DNA from: Mesostigma viride
Taxonomy: Eukaryota; Streptophyta; Mesostigmatophyceae; Mesostigmatales; Mesostigmataceae
DNA length: 64,000 nt
Direction: 5' to 3'
Assembly: GCA_009746045.1 (NCBI GenBank)
Contig: RPFO01000448.1
Coordinates: forward strand, 1,660,547 to 1,724,546
The translations under genes were made by a program, and so were the position numbers. The stretch's first letter is position 1. Each line of letters starts with the position of its first letter. The notes under the pieces were generated by a model, which saw nothing but the letters and a program-made list of their open reading frames with translations, was not told the DNA's origin and searched no databases. Below, piece after piece: positions 35,501 to 46,300 of this stretch.

Positions 35501-36327
35501 ACCTGGACCACAATGCCGCCACCTATTGCTACTCAAGAGTTACAATACACCGTACCTGGACCACAATGCCGCCACCTATTGCTACTCACATTTTCGATAT
35601 ACCGTGCCTGGCCCACAATGCAGCCACATCTTGGTACTCACATTTACAATAGACGGTGCCTGGCCCACAATGCAGCCACATCTTGGTACTCACATATACA
35701 ATAGACGGTGCCTGGACCATACTGCTGCCACCTATAGTGCTACTCACATTTACAATATACCGTGACTGGACCACAATGCCGCCACCTATTGCTACTCACA
35801 TGTACAATAGACCGTGCCTGGACCACAATGCCGCCACCTATATTGCTACTCACGTTTACAATAGACGGTGTCTGGACCACAATGCCGCCACCTATTGCTA
35901 CTCACATTTACAATATACCGTGCCTGGACCACAATGCCGCCACATCATGTCACTAACATTTACAATGCACCGTGCCTGGACCACAATGCCGCCACCTAAT
36001 GCTACTCACATCCACAATCAACCGTAGCTTCGCCGTGTTCACGTCGGCCGATAGCCGCAGGCGCGCGCTGAAGAGCAGCAGCTCTCTCGGCGTCTGTGTC
36101 TCCATCATGAGGTCGTCCTGAGTGACGTACGCGTGCATGCGCTTGAAGTCGGAGCGGACAAGCGGCTGGTTGTTGAGCAGGATGGTGCCTTCCACACGGC
36201 CAGTCGCCAGCCGGCCCGACAAGCAGTTGAGCAGCGAGGTCTTGCCACCTCCAGAGGAGCCCATGATGGCCAGCAGGTCGCCCGCACGGCAGTGGCCCGA
36301 GACGCCGCGCAGGATCTCGATGGGGGG
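26547..36327 (-). CDS. ABCG (white-brown) half transporter, N-terminus not found
   Basis: Minus-strand exons are 36327-36010, 32322-32191, 31386-30953, 28949-28283 and 26864-26547. Phases match (0,0,2,0) and the sum is 622 codons plus stop. The order is nucleotide-binding domain then membrane domain, the ABCG layout. Exon 1 has Walker A (GSSGGGKTS) and the Q-loop (YVTQDD). Exon 2 has the signature GGLSGGERKRV. Exon 3 has Walker B (LFVDEPTSGLD) and the H-loop (STIHQPS). Exon 4 carries NWRNYMRDK and about five membrane helices. Exon 5 has the last helix (FRIIGLLGLYYHTFKL). All catalytic motifs are intact, so it should be an active exporter of lipid or other hydrophobic cargo; the substrate is unknown. 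The frame begins PPIEILRGVSG, so roughly 50-70 residues are missing and must lie in an unrecognised exon above 36327. Confidence 0.92.
27777..28262. repeat. C-rich (CCCCTT/CCCCCT) tract in the last ABCG intron
   Basis: Nearly 490 bases of C runs separated by single or double T, ending about 20 bases before exon 4. On the sense strand it is G-rich with A spacers, capable of G-quadruplexes just after a splice donor. Long Pro/Leu/Ser or Gly/Arg/Glu frames through it are artefacts. Confidence 0.95.
29207..29604. mobile_element. TA-flanked MITE (about 400 bp) in ABCG intron
   Basis: Long terminal inverted repeats: the left begins CCGCAGTGGTCAAAATC and continues CTTTGCGACAAA; the right end is its complement with three mismatches in about 33 bases. 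TA lies on both sides (29205-29206 and 29605-29606), consistent with a Tc1/mariner-type target. There is no coding. No 8-bp duplication is visible, which argues against hAT despite the AGTGG start. Confidence 0.75.
29886..29990. repeat. Two-copy direct repeat (about 45 bp)
   Basis: The unit GGCTGTATTTAAATAGGC plus TTGGTGGGAGC and CTCCAGGCTGG occurs twice in a row in the ABCG intron. Confidence 0.8.
30286..30958. repeat. 74-bp minisatellite overlapping the ABCG exon 3 splice donor
   Basis: About nine units with a period of 74 bp, for example CTCACCGG at 30356, 30430 and 30504. The last unit runs into the exon 3 boundary at 30953. On the sense (minus) strand every unit contains GGCCG|GTGAGCAAGGG, identical to the real exon end and donor, preceded by a pyrimidine-rich CTGTAG. 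Confidence 0.9.
31502..31888. repeat. 129-bp tandem repeat, three copies, ABCG intron
   Basis: GGAGGCAGAGAGTGAGG begins at 31502, 31631 and 31760. The copies differ by only a few bases and lie between exons 2 and 3. Confidence 0.9.
33357..35149. repeat. CACCCCATCC decamer array, about 179 units
   Basis: Almost perfect 10-bp repeats over 1.8 kb in the first visible ABCG intron. Two short blocks of variant CCCTCCCACC units (about 33681-33740 and 34349-34391) divide it into three homogenised domains. The unit has no stop in any frame, giving spurious 600-680-codon frames on both strands. Confidence 0.98.
35458..36005. repeat. Approximately 50-bp minisatellite before ABCG exon
   Basis: About ten units built on GGACCACAATGCCGCCACC, TATTGCTACTCACATTTACA and ATACCGTGCCT. 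The array reaches the donor of the 36010-36327 exon, whose GTGAGTAGC belongs to the same ACTCAC-containing unit. Confidence 0.9.
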
Positions 36328-36339
36328 CTGAAGGGGCCG

Positions 36340-36715
36340 GGGGGAGGGGGGGGGGCAGAGTGTGGGACGGTGGGGGGCCCAGATAGATGGGGGTTGCGGG
36401 GGGATGGGGGGTTAGATGGGAATCGGGGGATTGGATGGGAGGGTGGGGTGGCTGGGGTTTGGGGATGAGGGGGTGGGGGCTGATGGTGTGGTGTGTGGGT
36501 GGGGGTGGTGTGTGTGGGGGAGGAGTGTGGGCGTTGGGCGGCGCGGATAGATGGAGGTTGGGGGGTAAAGGGGGGGGGGGTATGGGAATGGGGGCTTGGA
36601 TGGGTGTGGGTGAGGGGTTGCTGAGGGTGGGGGTGGGGGTGGGGTGGGGTGGAGGTAGGGGGTGGGGGTGGGGGGTGAGGGGGGGGGTTGGTTGGGGGAG
36701 GGGAAACGTGTAGGT
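36340..36715. repeat. G-rich low-complexity intron sequence
   Basis: Degenerate runs of GGGGGTG/TGGGGG just upstream (sense) of the ABCG exon acceptor at 36328; pyrimidine-rich on the sense strand. Confidence 0.85.
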
Positions 36716-39487
36716 TTGATGCCAGAATTTTGATTGCAAGGGTGGCTGCGGGAGTGGTGAGCGCCATGATATGGCAGCCATAGCAGGCCTTTTTGTGTCC
36801 TTATGTAAACAGTCTTTCTTAGTTACTGTCATCGTATATTCATTGCTGGTACTGCCTGGAAGACTGGGATTAATTCAATGCCCCGGTAATTTGCTAAGAT
36901 TGTTAGTTTGTTCATGTATTCTGGAGCCTTACTTCCAAAGGAATAAACTGCTTGCGTAGTAGGAGGGGGGTTACAAGTGATGTACTGGGTAGTTGCCAAC
37001 TGCAGCTGGGTAGTTGGCAGTTACGGTGCAATTTCGCATTGCTGGTCTCGGCCTCACCGGACAACCGCTATTTGCTGCCGCTGCGCATAAGTAGTACAGA
37101 AACAAGGTATTGTGCTGAACTGTTATGTTTAAACGCGCCAAAGCCTCGAAACGTAATGGCGGTCAGCAGCACTAGTAAATGAGTATGTCGGCATAATCGC
37201 ATGCTTCATGAGTAAAACTGCGCGCACATACGACTTTGGGGCATGACTAGAGAATGACGTCAACAAACAATTGAGAAAATGCAAGAGGTGGAATTCTTCA
37301 ACATCCTTAAATCCAATGTTCACTTCTAGCGCGCAGACCTTCGGTAGTGTTTCATATGCACGACCCACGTAAAACGTCCGGGTCATCACTCGTCATTGTT
37401 CTGAACATGCAGAAAAATTAGTGCATTAATGTCTTCTTCAACCCGCGTCTTCTTCGAATCCCTGCATACGCTTACATTTACCATATTATCGCGGGGAAAA
37501 TTCCTGGCGGAAATTACGTGCCCCTCCGGCTATCGGTAGCTCATTTATTGAAAGATGGGTATGAGACCGTGAGACGTACCTTCTTGGGCGGGGTGACCGT
37601 GTATTGCAGGTCATACCAGGATAGATGGGAAGGCGCGGCATTCTCCCCATTCATACTCATGCCACCTGGAAGCTGGATGCCTTCTCTGAGCAGGTCTTCC
37701 TGCTAATTAACCAGCGGGGATCCTGCCTACGTTATATTACGCATCCTAATATTGGAGGGGGTGTAAAGCCGAGCGTCGACAACCCTGGCGTCACCGACGC
37801 ATGCAGGTGTTCAGTCCCGAAAAAGCGCCTGTTTAGCGAAAAGCTCGGTAAATTTCAAAAGTTCACCGATGCAGGGATTATCATGCTCGTTTGAGTAAAT
37901 TTGATTGAGAGTTAGCAGTCATGATAAGAAATCACCAGCACGTTTTGGTCGGCATGTCCCCGTGCCCCGCGTGGAATGGCGGTCTCTGCCAATCACTGAC
38001 GCAAAGCCAGCCTAATCTGGCTGTTGGCAGCAGGCCAAGTGGGATCCCGCAGGACGGCATAGGAAGATTCTCCAAAGACTATTCTGTGAGGTTGCCGCGT
38101 GGGCAGTTCCACCGCGCACGGATTTGCTGCCACATGGAATTTTCATTTTGGCTCTGCCTTGCGCTATGTCGCTGGGCAGTTTTAGGATAACAAAAAGCTG
38201 TCATGCGGCCAAATATCCCTGCCAAGGATTGCTACATGGGGTGGCATTAATGATTAAGAATTTAAATAGTCCATTTTATGATTGCGCATGAGGACATCTG
38301 GTCGCTATCTAAGCAAGCTATAAAGGTTGTCTCCCATGATATATGCAGTCTTTCAGCATACGACGTGAGGCGAGCTTTTTCAACTCCAAGGTCCCCGTAC
38401 TTGCCGGCGTAAAAGTAGGCAACGACTAGTGTAAATACACGCGCGTGTAGAGGCCAAGTCACTGATTCTGTGTTCATGTCAACCGCCATGCATGCGCGAG
38501 GTGCCATTACTTGTGTAGGCCTTACTCCATTGACGGCCTGCTTTGCCTCCAAGGCAAGTAGATCCCAACCGAAGTCGGGACGGCTGTTAAAACGGCAGCG
38601 CCATAATGACTCGGCAGTTAAAATTTACCGCGTCGTTAAGAGTGAATTGGCGCACGGTGGTGCTTCTCAGGCAGGTAACGCCGAGCAGTCCTCGCGCTTG
38701 CGCCAAGTCGGCGACGTATTTTCCGCGTCGCGAGTGCGGGTAGACGACGACAAGATATGCAGGGCATTTGGGCCGGTCGCCCAAAGAGATGAAGGTGATG
38801 CGAGCTCTGCGAATAGCCGTGGATTTAAAGAGCGTGTGGCTCTGTCGACTTCTCCAGTCGAATAATCCCTACATGATCTTCTGCTCTTGCGTAAATCCGT
38901 GCACTGGGACTCCTTCCATCCAGCAGAGCTCTGATCGCTACGACCGCGGCTGCTGTAGTCATCAAGCTCGTGTGGAGCTGTATACTTGCATGTATTATTA
39001 AACTCTAGCCCCAAGGAAGTGAGAGTCACATGCAACATAATCCATACCCTGCATCACATCTGGGGGCCCACCGTGAACAGTAGCGTTCTCACCCTACTTT
39101 CTCACCCAGCTTTCTTTAAACCTTCGCCCTCAGCCAATCAACCTCTCCTGTGCGCAACAGATAGTGCATGTAAGCCTCATTGCCGGGTTCCAAGCCATGG
39201 GCCCCAAGCGGGCTCCATGCCATGTGGGCGCGGGCATGTCAACAACCTTTGTTTGACGCTGGGAAAACAGTGGTATAGCGAGGACGTCCTGTGCCTTGCA
39301 TGCTGCTCCTCATGGGCTAGTGTGGGCACCGCGAATGTCCCCTGACTTCAACAGTGAGACGTCCGTGAAAATATGATGTTCATGTAACTACCTTTTTGTC
39401 TTCTGTGACTTTTCAAGTAATTGGCCCCTCTCTGCCCATGCTCCCCCTCACTGTGACCATCCCCCCCAACCACCCATGCACCTTCAG
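36716..39487. other. Region without recognised gene
   Basis: It should contain the N-terminal exon(s) of the ABCG gene (minus) and of the pirin-like gene (plus), since both visible models start inside an open phase. Frames up to 131 codons (38470-38865) show no family signature. No transposon ends could be paired. Confidence 0.4.
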
Positions 39488-41489
39488 GCATCGGCCGGTT
39501 ACTTGCTCTGGATGAGTTCTTCAGCAGCCCCGGCCCTGGCCTCTCGCTGACAGCTGACATTCCCGAGAGTGTGGTCTACTTTTTGCAACCGGCAAACGAT
39601 GTGGAGAGCCCCCTAGACACCCCCTCTCAGGGCCACGGCATCCAGCTTCACCTGAGGTCACAGTTTGCATCCCAGGCGGGAGCCGCCCCTCCCATCCCTG
39701 GCATCGTGCACGTGCGCAGCCGGGGCGACGTCCCTGTTGCCACCCTGGCAGAGGGGGTCACCGTCCACGTGGTGGCGGGCGCGTGCGGGGACGTGGCCAC
39801 GCGGCCCCCACTGGATGATTTTGTAAGTGGCTTTGTGAGGGAGGGCTTTTGTGAGGTAACTTTGTGAGCTATATTGTCAGTATGTTTGTGAGCGGGCCAG
39901 GATGGTAATTCACGCTAGCATGTGCCACATTGGCAGCAGCAACCTTTTCTTGGAGAGCGGGGTGGCCACTTTGTATTTTGAATTGGACGAAGGAAGCCAC
40001 CCAAGCGGTCAAATGGCAAGATACGCTTTAGTGGCAAATGGTACCACTTGCTGGAACCCTGTTTGGCACATTCCTTGGTGACCCCCATGTGCGGGAGCCA
40101 TGGCCATGAGTGTGGCCATATCACTAGGGTGCATGCAAACCATCGACGGTAAACCCTAGAGCCCCCACCCTAAACCCAGGACATGGTACCTGTTTTTGCA
40201 CCACTTTGCCCCCTGGCGGTTATTTCCAGTGTGTCAGTAACTAACTCGTACGATGTCACGTCTGCTTGCGGTGGTCACGGAAAAAGAGTAAATCATGCAA
40301 GCACAGGCACGTCCATGCACAGATACGCTTTCATGCCCAAATACACAAGCAAGGAAAGGGATTTCACGTTACTAGTTGGGACTAGAGAAACTGCTACTGG
40401 AAGGTCAACCAAGGTCAACCATGCAGCTTCCGCGGTCTAAAAACGGCCTACTTGAGGCGCTCCAATTGCCGCTACAGAGGTGACGGCTGACGTGTGCGTT
40501 TTGCCCCCCTGCTTGCCCCCCTGTGGGTGCTGGGTCCCAGGTCTTCTTTGACGTCAAGGCAGGGGCGAGCAAGGATTTCTGCGTCCCGCTGCCGGCTTCC
40601 TACACGGCCGCCGTCTACGTCCTACAGGTCAGTCTAAGCGGATGTACTTATGCACGAGAGACTGCTAGATGTGCCAGCCCTTAGCCCTAGTGATTCAGTT
40701 CCTTGCTAGCTCCAGCGCTAACGTTATACCTGCTACATGCGGCGCCATCTCGTGGCAAAGGGAGACAGAAGGCTGCGCGGGTGCTGGTTGCGCAAACACC
40801 TGTGCGCGATGCTGTGTTGTTGGTGCAGTTTGATGGCTGATTCTTAGATGCGTGCATGCAGCCCAGAGGGGATAATCAAGTGTCATTAGAATGGAGAAAT
40901 GCAGCAGGAGTGGGGGCGGGGTAACGTGACACGTGTGCTAATAGAATTATTTGCCCACTGCGGGGACAGGGGGTGCCGCTGTATGGGATAGAGCTGCTGC
41001 CCAGATGATCCCAAACTGTGTGGCATCTCTAGTTCAGGTTAAGGAGAAGTTGCGAGCCGGGGCCTTTACCCGATGCAGTCTTTTTTTGAGAATAATGGTA
41101 CTCTGTGGTTTGAGCCGAGGGCTAACTTAGAGTTTAAGGAGAATTTTTTTTTGGCAGCACGTGTTCATTATTCTGGGATCATAGACAAGTCGACCTCGCC
41201 ATTCATACAATGCTTCCGTTGAGTTTTACCTCTATCTCCTGTGCTTTCTTACTGTCCCGATCTGGCCCACCAGGGTGTTGGCATATTTGGTCCCAAGGGC
41301 GGCAGGGTGTCCTATGAGAATGAGGGCCACTTGGTGATGCTCCCTGGGGACCTTTCAGCGAGCCGGCTGGACACGTCCCTGCTCCAGATACGAACACACC
41401 CATGCGATGGTTTGAGGTGCATTATTGTAGCAGCTGAGGGAGACGTGCTCCCCCTCCGGGGCAACTCCATACTTCCAAGCTTACCATGA
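39488..41489 (+). CDS. Pirin-like cupin protein, divergent, 5' end not found
   Basis: Exons are 39488-39822, 40541-40627 and 41274-41489. Phases are 1 (incoming), 0 and 0. The first visible exon opens IGRLLALDEFFSS, equivalent to the 'RSIGR...DPFL.LDEF' start of pirins. It then has GHGIQLHLRS (pirin 'GLQLWVNL'), GDVPVATLAEGVTVHVVAG, then FFDVKAGASKDFCVPLP and YTAAVYVLQGVGIFGP, matching the C-terminal cupin 'DV...G..F..PLP..Y.A.VYVL.G'. Pirins are nuclear or cytosolic metal-binding cupins, some with quercetinase activity. The first cupin's His and Glu ligands (HPHRGFE and H.E blocks) are absent: TADIPESVVYFLQ stands in that place. Either an exon is missing from the model or the protein is metal-free. 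The C-terminus is short (ends SILPSLP). Confidence 0.65.
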
Positions 41490-41606
41490 GGGGTCCCCTT
41501 AATATGGCCACCATGTGTCAAAGAAAGCACAGTCAATGTAAACATGCCTGTGCTGGCCATGCACTGGAGCCGCAAATTGAAGTTGCATTTATGGCCAGTG
41601 CAGTTT

Positions 41607-41611
41607 TGTAA
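41607..41611 (+). promoter_or_regulatory. Probable poly(A) signal TGTAA
   Basis: TGTAA lies 118 nt after the pirin-like stop codon, the usual place for the green-algal polyadenylation signal. Confidence 0.5.
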
Positions 41612-41762
41612 TAATTTGCTGACAGGGACAACCTGCACAAGATGGTAGGTTGCCTTTTGCTCTAAGCCATTTTATTTTATGAATCAATGACATGGCACGC
41701 GTCATTTCATGATCGATGATGACGGCATTTACTACAGAGATCGATAACTGACATGTAACTGA

Positions 41763-41815
41763 AATTATCAAAGAGACGACCAGTGCAGGCCAGAAATCTG
41801 GAAGGATCCGGACCA
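41763..41815 (-). repeat. Short dispersed repeat
   Basis: TATCAAAGAGACGACCAG followed by TGCAGGCCAGAAATCTGG. The same core occurs at 12743, 22975 and 63747. Confidence 0.6.
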
Positions 41816-42489
41816 TGACCGATAGCTTGAGTCATGCACGCTAATTAATCAATTAGTTAATGTGTCATGTGGGCCGGTGCCAACACAGATCGAGTAAATT
41901 AGGAACCTTCTAGCCCCTAGGTATACACATGCAATGAGAAGGAGCTGGATCGAGGGCGCCCTAGCTTCTCTCACTGCCATGCACAATTAAGTGGGCAGGC
42001 CACAGAGTACGCGCTCTCTCCACAGCAGGGTGCGGCCGGGGCACAACACTGTGGGTGCAATCGTACAACCATGCAGCTAGCTCAGTAGTACGCCACCATA
42101 ATAGGTAGGCTGCATGACACATATAGCTTATTAATTAGGTGAGGTGGGCTCAAGACGTTGGCTAGCTAAGGCGCAAGCAAATGGCCACATGATGAGCCAT
42201 GGCTGATCGAATGCCGTCCATATAACGTAATACATGCCCGACAATCTAAACGTACAGCTAGACTGCTCAGTAAGTGACTATGCTGAGCTAGCTAACATGC
42301 TTTATGCCAAGACGTGCTATAATTAATGCCTAAGAGTTCTGTCCCATTCCAATTGCCCCCATCTAGGCAACTAGAGTTGCTTTGTCCTGGGCGAGCCCGG
42401 GGAGGCTTCGAACGACAGTTTGTTGTTTACGTATGATTTAGGCCCCCGCCGGGTGCCAGTACACTTGGGGCTTCCATGCGGGGCTGGGC
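41816..42489. other. Spacer, nothing recognised
   Basis: No coding and no paired transposon ends were recognised. It may be the decayed 3' UTR of the ORF1 copy that follows on the minus strand. Confidence 0.35.
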
Positions 42490-43640
42490 TTGTGGCGCAG
42501 ATTATGTCGGGCCACTGGTCGCGGCATTGCTGCTGCTGGGCTGGCCGGGCGTCAGAGGCATCGTCAAGCGACTAGGGAAGGTGCGCCAGCTTCTTGCGGC
42601 GAGATCTAGAGGAACTGAAGTCGGGCTGTGCTGTCGCTGAACTAGCTGTGAGGACCACAGTCTTGCATGTTGAGGGGGCCCAGCCTTGTCCCGTGGATCA
42701 GTGCCGGGCGCAAGCGGTAGGCGCCCTAGCAGTGTCGCACCCAACGGCAGCTCCATGCGCGCGCGCCAAGCTAGAGCAGTGGTTTGTGAGCTCGTCAACA
42801 ATTAGAGAGTCTGGGGTTGATCTCCCCCGGCTGCTTGTCGAAGCGCCTGAGGATGACCTGGCAGCGGCGGCGGTCGCGGTCAGCAGCCTAGGCGGCCCGT
42901 GTCTTGCAGCTCCTGCTTGTTACTAGCTTGGTGGTAATGGTGCATGGCGGACTGGCGGTTATAGAGGTTGCCTGGCAGCCTCTTGAGCAGGTCCGCCCAT
43001 GATGCGCGAGTCGAGGGGTCATCGCTCAGACTGGCCCAACGTATCGGCGGGTTGGGTGGCGATGGCCGGTGGCCTGGTTCGCTCGGCGATCTCAGGGACG
43101 AGCGCGTGGCCAGGGCCGGCGTCTACTGGCCTTGGCCGGACGTAGCAAGTGCATGCCTCCAGATTCACGATGCCTTGCCGCCAACTTTGCCTTCCACCAG
43201 GTTAAGGCAGGCCGTCACAGCGGCAGCAGCCTCGGAAACAGTGGGCGGGAATTAATGTTCTCTTGCGTGGTGGTAAACTGGGGCAGCTCTGGAGCTTGTG
43301 TGCGACTTTGGCTTCAATGTTGTTGACTATACTTGGCGGTATGTGATGGTGTTGCATGAGCGGGCCGTCAGACGCACATGCAGTCAAGGCAGCCTGCGAG
43401 CTGCCCAGCGCAATTGGCGCCAGGTGCTCCTCCACTGCATGCAGCTCCTGAGATGACCAGTGTCCGGGCTGGGGATGATGGCGCCGGCGCTCTTGGAGAA
43501 GTCCGAGCCTACCCGTCGGCTGGCAAGCAGGTGAAGCTTGAGGCCGCCCCCGAGACTCGCCTCGCGGATGTCCGGGTCGTCGCAGTGCAGGTAGCTGCGC
43601 ATTGGATGGTATATAGCCCACAAATCAGTACTCTAGCTAC
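42490..43640 (-). mobile_element. ORF1-only element, diverged copy F
   Basis: On the minus strand the beginning (YLHCDDPDIREASLGGGLKL) parallels the 'DYASLDDLCLHLHD' start of the family. A coiled part follows (LHAVEEHLAPIALG, NNIEAKVAHKLQ). The end (LAARSWRTFPSRLTM) parallels 'KLAFRKKLSRTRFTLDDD', with CAGCAGCAGCAATG-type text at the same relative place. It is full of stops. Divergence is high, so this rests on order and short blocks. Confidence 0.45.
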
Positions 43641-43654
43641 GGGCGGTTAAGCTA

Positions 43655-43735
43655 AAGCAGTGCATATATATATTAAAAATATAATTACTTACAGCAGAGT
43701 GAAATCACTCAAACCAAAGCAAACGCCCAGCTATA
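43655..43735 (-). mobile_element. REL LINE copy-1 type 3' tail
   Basis: The exact stem-loop GAGTGAAATCACTC (43697-43710) with AAACCAAAGCAAACGCCCAG matches, in reverse, the 3' terminus of the element ending at 11702. It holds only the last 80 bases plus an AT tail. Confidence 0.75.
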
Positions 43736-44228
43736 TATATGGCTCGATCCCAGTTGGGCCAGTCAAGTCGATATCTTGTCGCCGCGGCAGATGAATCTCG
43801 CGAGATCAAGCTAAGTGCCTGAGAACCTCGCCACTTACCTTGACATTCTTTGGTGAGCATACAGATAAATGCTCTGTAGAGCATTTAATAATAAGGATGC
43901 AACCCCCCTGGTTGCAAGCTAGCGCCACATCCGAGTCACGGCGGAAGTCCTTCCCATTGGTTATTATGGGCAGTGCGCGGTTCCTTTGCCGCTGCATGGC
44001 AACTAGCTTGGTGCGGAGCATTTCGTCGAGTTGTGAGGTAAACAGGGTGCCTAGGCTGGAGGATAGCTGGGATCAGCGCGAGAGCGTTTGCAGGAGTTGC
44101 GGTTGACCTGTTGTGCATGTAGCCGGAAATTTAGACTATTTGTTTGTCGAGGCTGCATGCGTTTGCCGCTTGTGGTGGCATCGTCATGTGCAATATTGCG
44201 CTATAGCCATAGCTGATTATACTGGCGG
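43736..44228. other. Spacer before LINE copy 2
   Basis: No recognisable gene. A minus-strand stretch of 60-70 codons around 43950 has no family signature. Confidence 0.35.
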
Positions 44229-44982
44229 ATGCGTCTTGGGGCATCCAGTAAACCACCGCTGCCGCGCCTGCTCGACGGGACGGAGGTCCCGTTCCGCGAC
44301 CGCTTCAAGCTGTTGGGGAGCTGGCTTCCTGACACCGCCGACGATGTGGACACCCGCATCGGCCTTGCCTGGGCCAAGCTCCGTTCGCTCACACCCTACT
44401 GGCGCTCGAAGGGCCTGGACGGGCACCGCAAGCGCATGCTCTTCAAGGTCCTCGTCCTCACGGTGCTCACGTATGGCGCCGAGGCGTGGACCCTCCCACC
44501 CAAACTGGCAGCTCGGCTCGACGGCACAGTTTACAGGATGCTCCGGCAGGTCCTTAATGTAGGTTTTTCCGAGCGTCCGTCATCAGAGTCTCTGTATCAT
44601 GGCATGCCTCGTGTTTCGGACGAGATTAGGCAGCGTAGGATAGCATTTGTAGGACACCTTGCCCGCACCAGCCAGGTCGACACCACCCTTGGTCTGGCTG
44701 GCCCCCAGCGGCTTGGACAGCCAGGGCGGCACATTCTGACCTGGCCTGGCCCCAAGGACATTCCCAAAAGGGTAGGGAAACCTGTCACCAACTACGTTCA
44801 GATGTTGCTGGACGACCTAGTGGTCCCAGCCCAGTTTGAGCACCGCATCCACTCTCTCTCCCGTCTTTGGACTGCCATGCATGCAGGACAAGACGCGGTG
44901 GAAGAAGATTGTCAAGGCGCACACGCCCGACCCTGTGGGCAAGCCACCTCCCCCCAAGCGGAGGAGGCGTTTTGATGAGTAG
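44229..44982 (+). pseudogene. LINE reverse transcriptase C-terminal part, copy 2
   Basis: A 5'-truncated copy starts just after the YADD region of copy 1 (GASSKPPLPRLLDGTEVPF). It keeps the frame lost in copy 1 (RDRFKLLGSWLPDTADDVDT) and is nearly identical through TYGAEAWTL and HGMPRVSDEIRQRRIAF. A 4-bp insertion (extra TGCA at 44879-44886) shifts the last 35 codons, so the KRRRRFDE tail is out of frame. Confidence 0.9.
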
Positions 44983-45130
44983 TGTAGTTAGGATTTTCTA
45001 GATAGAGTTAGGATAGTTCGATCACGCGGCTTCCTCCACCCCATCCATCATGAAACATGTGCTACATGACCTCCCCACGGAGGCATGTTATAATTTAATT
45101 TAATTTAATTTAATTTTAAAATTTTTAATG
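44983..45130 (+). mobile_element. 3' UTR, perfect terminal hairpin and tail of LINE copy 2
   Basis: GTGCTACATGA is followed by CCTCC-CCAC-GGAGG (45070-45083, five perfect pairs) and a TAATTTAATTTAATTT tail. Confidence 0.8.
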
Positions 45131-45189
45131 CGTCTTGAAAAGACGCATCGGATGCAAGTACTGTAGTCCGACTAAATTTCCGATGCAAT

Positions 45190-46300
45190 TCAGTCGGATT
45201 TATATGTGCAGGGAAGAAGCCGGTATTCTGGAGGGGGGCGGTCATCTAAGTCGACCACAAGCCCTGGTGGCAGGCGCCCCCTCATGCCCCAGCCACCCCA
45301 GCACCTAGCCTATGAGGGGGATAGCGCCCCAGCCTATAGGGGGATATAACAGTAGTGTAGAATATATTAGTTAAGGCTTAGCCAACGTGGCTCACACCCA
45401 TGATCGGATGTCACGCATGTATGCCTATGATGGAACCAGGGTTGGGCGTGAAGGGGGTCAGGGAGCCGTCATTGACGTAACGTAAACTCGTAAAATGGAA
45501 AAAAGGGTGACGTAAAACGAAAAATTCACGTGATTGAAGGTTTACGTGCGTAACGTAAAGACGTAACGTAACTTAGTAGTGAAAAGATGTAAAAAAGTAG
45601 AAATGCACAAATTAAAGCTCATGCAATTTAAGCTCACGATTTCCCACCATATTTCCATGGCAAAAAGCCAAAAACTAGACACTGTTGTCCGTGCACCACC
45701 TGGCCGGTGCCGCGCTGGCGCGATAATTAGGCCTACAAGAGCTCACCAGAGCCCCTTCATCTTGCAACTATCTGCCGACCTTCCCACACGGGCTTATATT
45801 ACGTCTACTTTACGTTACGTTTTTACGCGTAAAATGACGTAGAAAGGCAACGCAAACTGACGACGTACGTGAAGGCATTACATGCCCATTTTGCCACCTA
45901 AAGCGTAACGTAAAGTTCACGCGTTTACAATTACGTCGACGTAATTACGTGTTCACGTAACGTAAACCCTTTTATGCCCAACCCTGGATGGGACCCACAC
46001 CACATTACACATTAGCTTTAGAGTATTTAGTCATGCTTTGCACATGCAGAGAGTTACTCTCTGCTGAGATGTCATGCCCTAGCTCTTGCCTAGCCACAAT
46101 CATCTTCCACCGCATGTCCGCACCTTAGCTGCTGGAATACATGGAGGTGCAGGTGTACCTTGTGCACCCAGAGTAGGTGGCTGTTTACATTCCCCACCTG
46201 CAGACCTGTTGTAGCCCAGAATGCATTAAATACCATAGGCCCCCTTCTCAGGGCCATGTGTTACTTATACTCCCAACGGAGTTATGGTCTTAATAAATCA
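45190..46300 (+). mobile_element. ORF1-only element 3' half, copy G, split by a hAT MITE
   Basis: It begins in the coding end (GGGAAGAAGCCGGTATTCTGG, compare 14605), continues through the 3' UTR, is interrupted at 45437-45986, and ends with the perfect hairpin ACTCC-CAAC-GGAGT (46269-46282). Confidence 0.75.
45437..45986. mobile_element. hAT-type MITE, 550 bp
   Basis: Ends CAGGGTTGGGC and GCCCAACCCTG are exact complements. Flanks GATGGAAC (45429-45436) and GATGGGAC (45987-45994) are an 8-bp duplication with one change. Other copies of the host 3' UTR (about 14800) show the uninterrupted site. The interior is packed with ACGTAA and TTACGT motifs at both ends and has no transposase. Confidence 0.88.
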
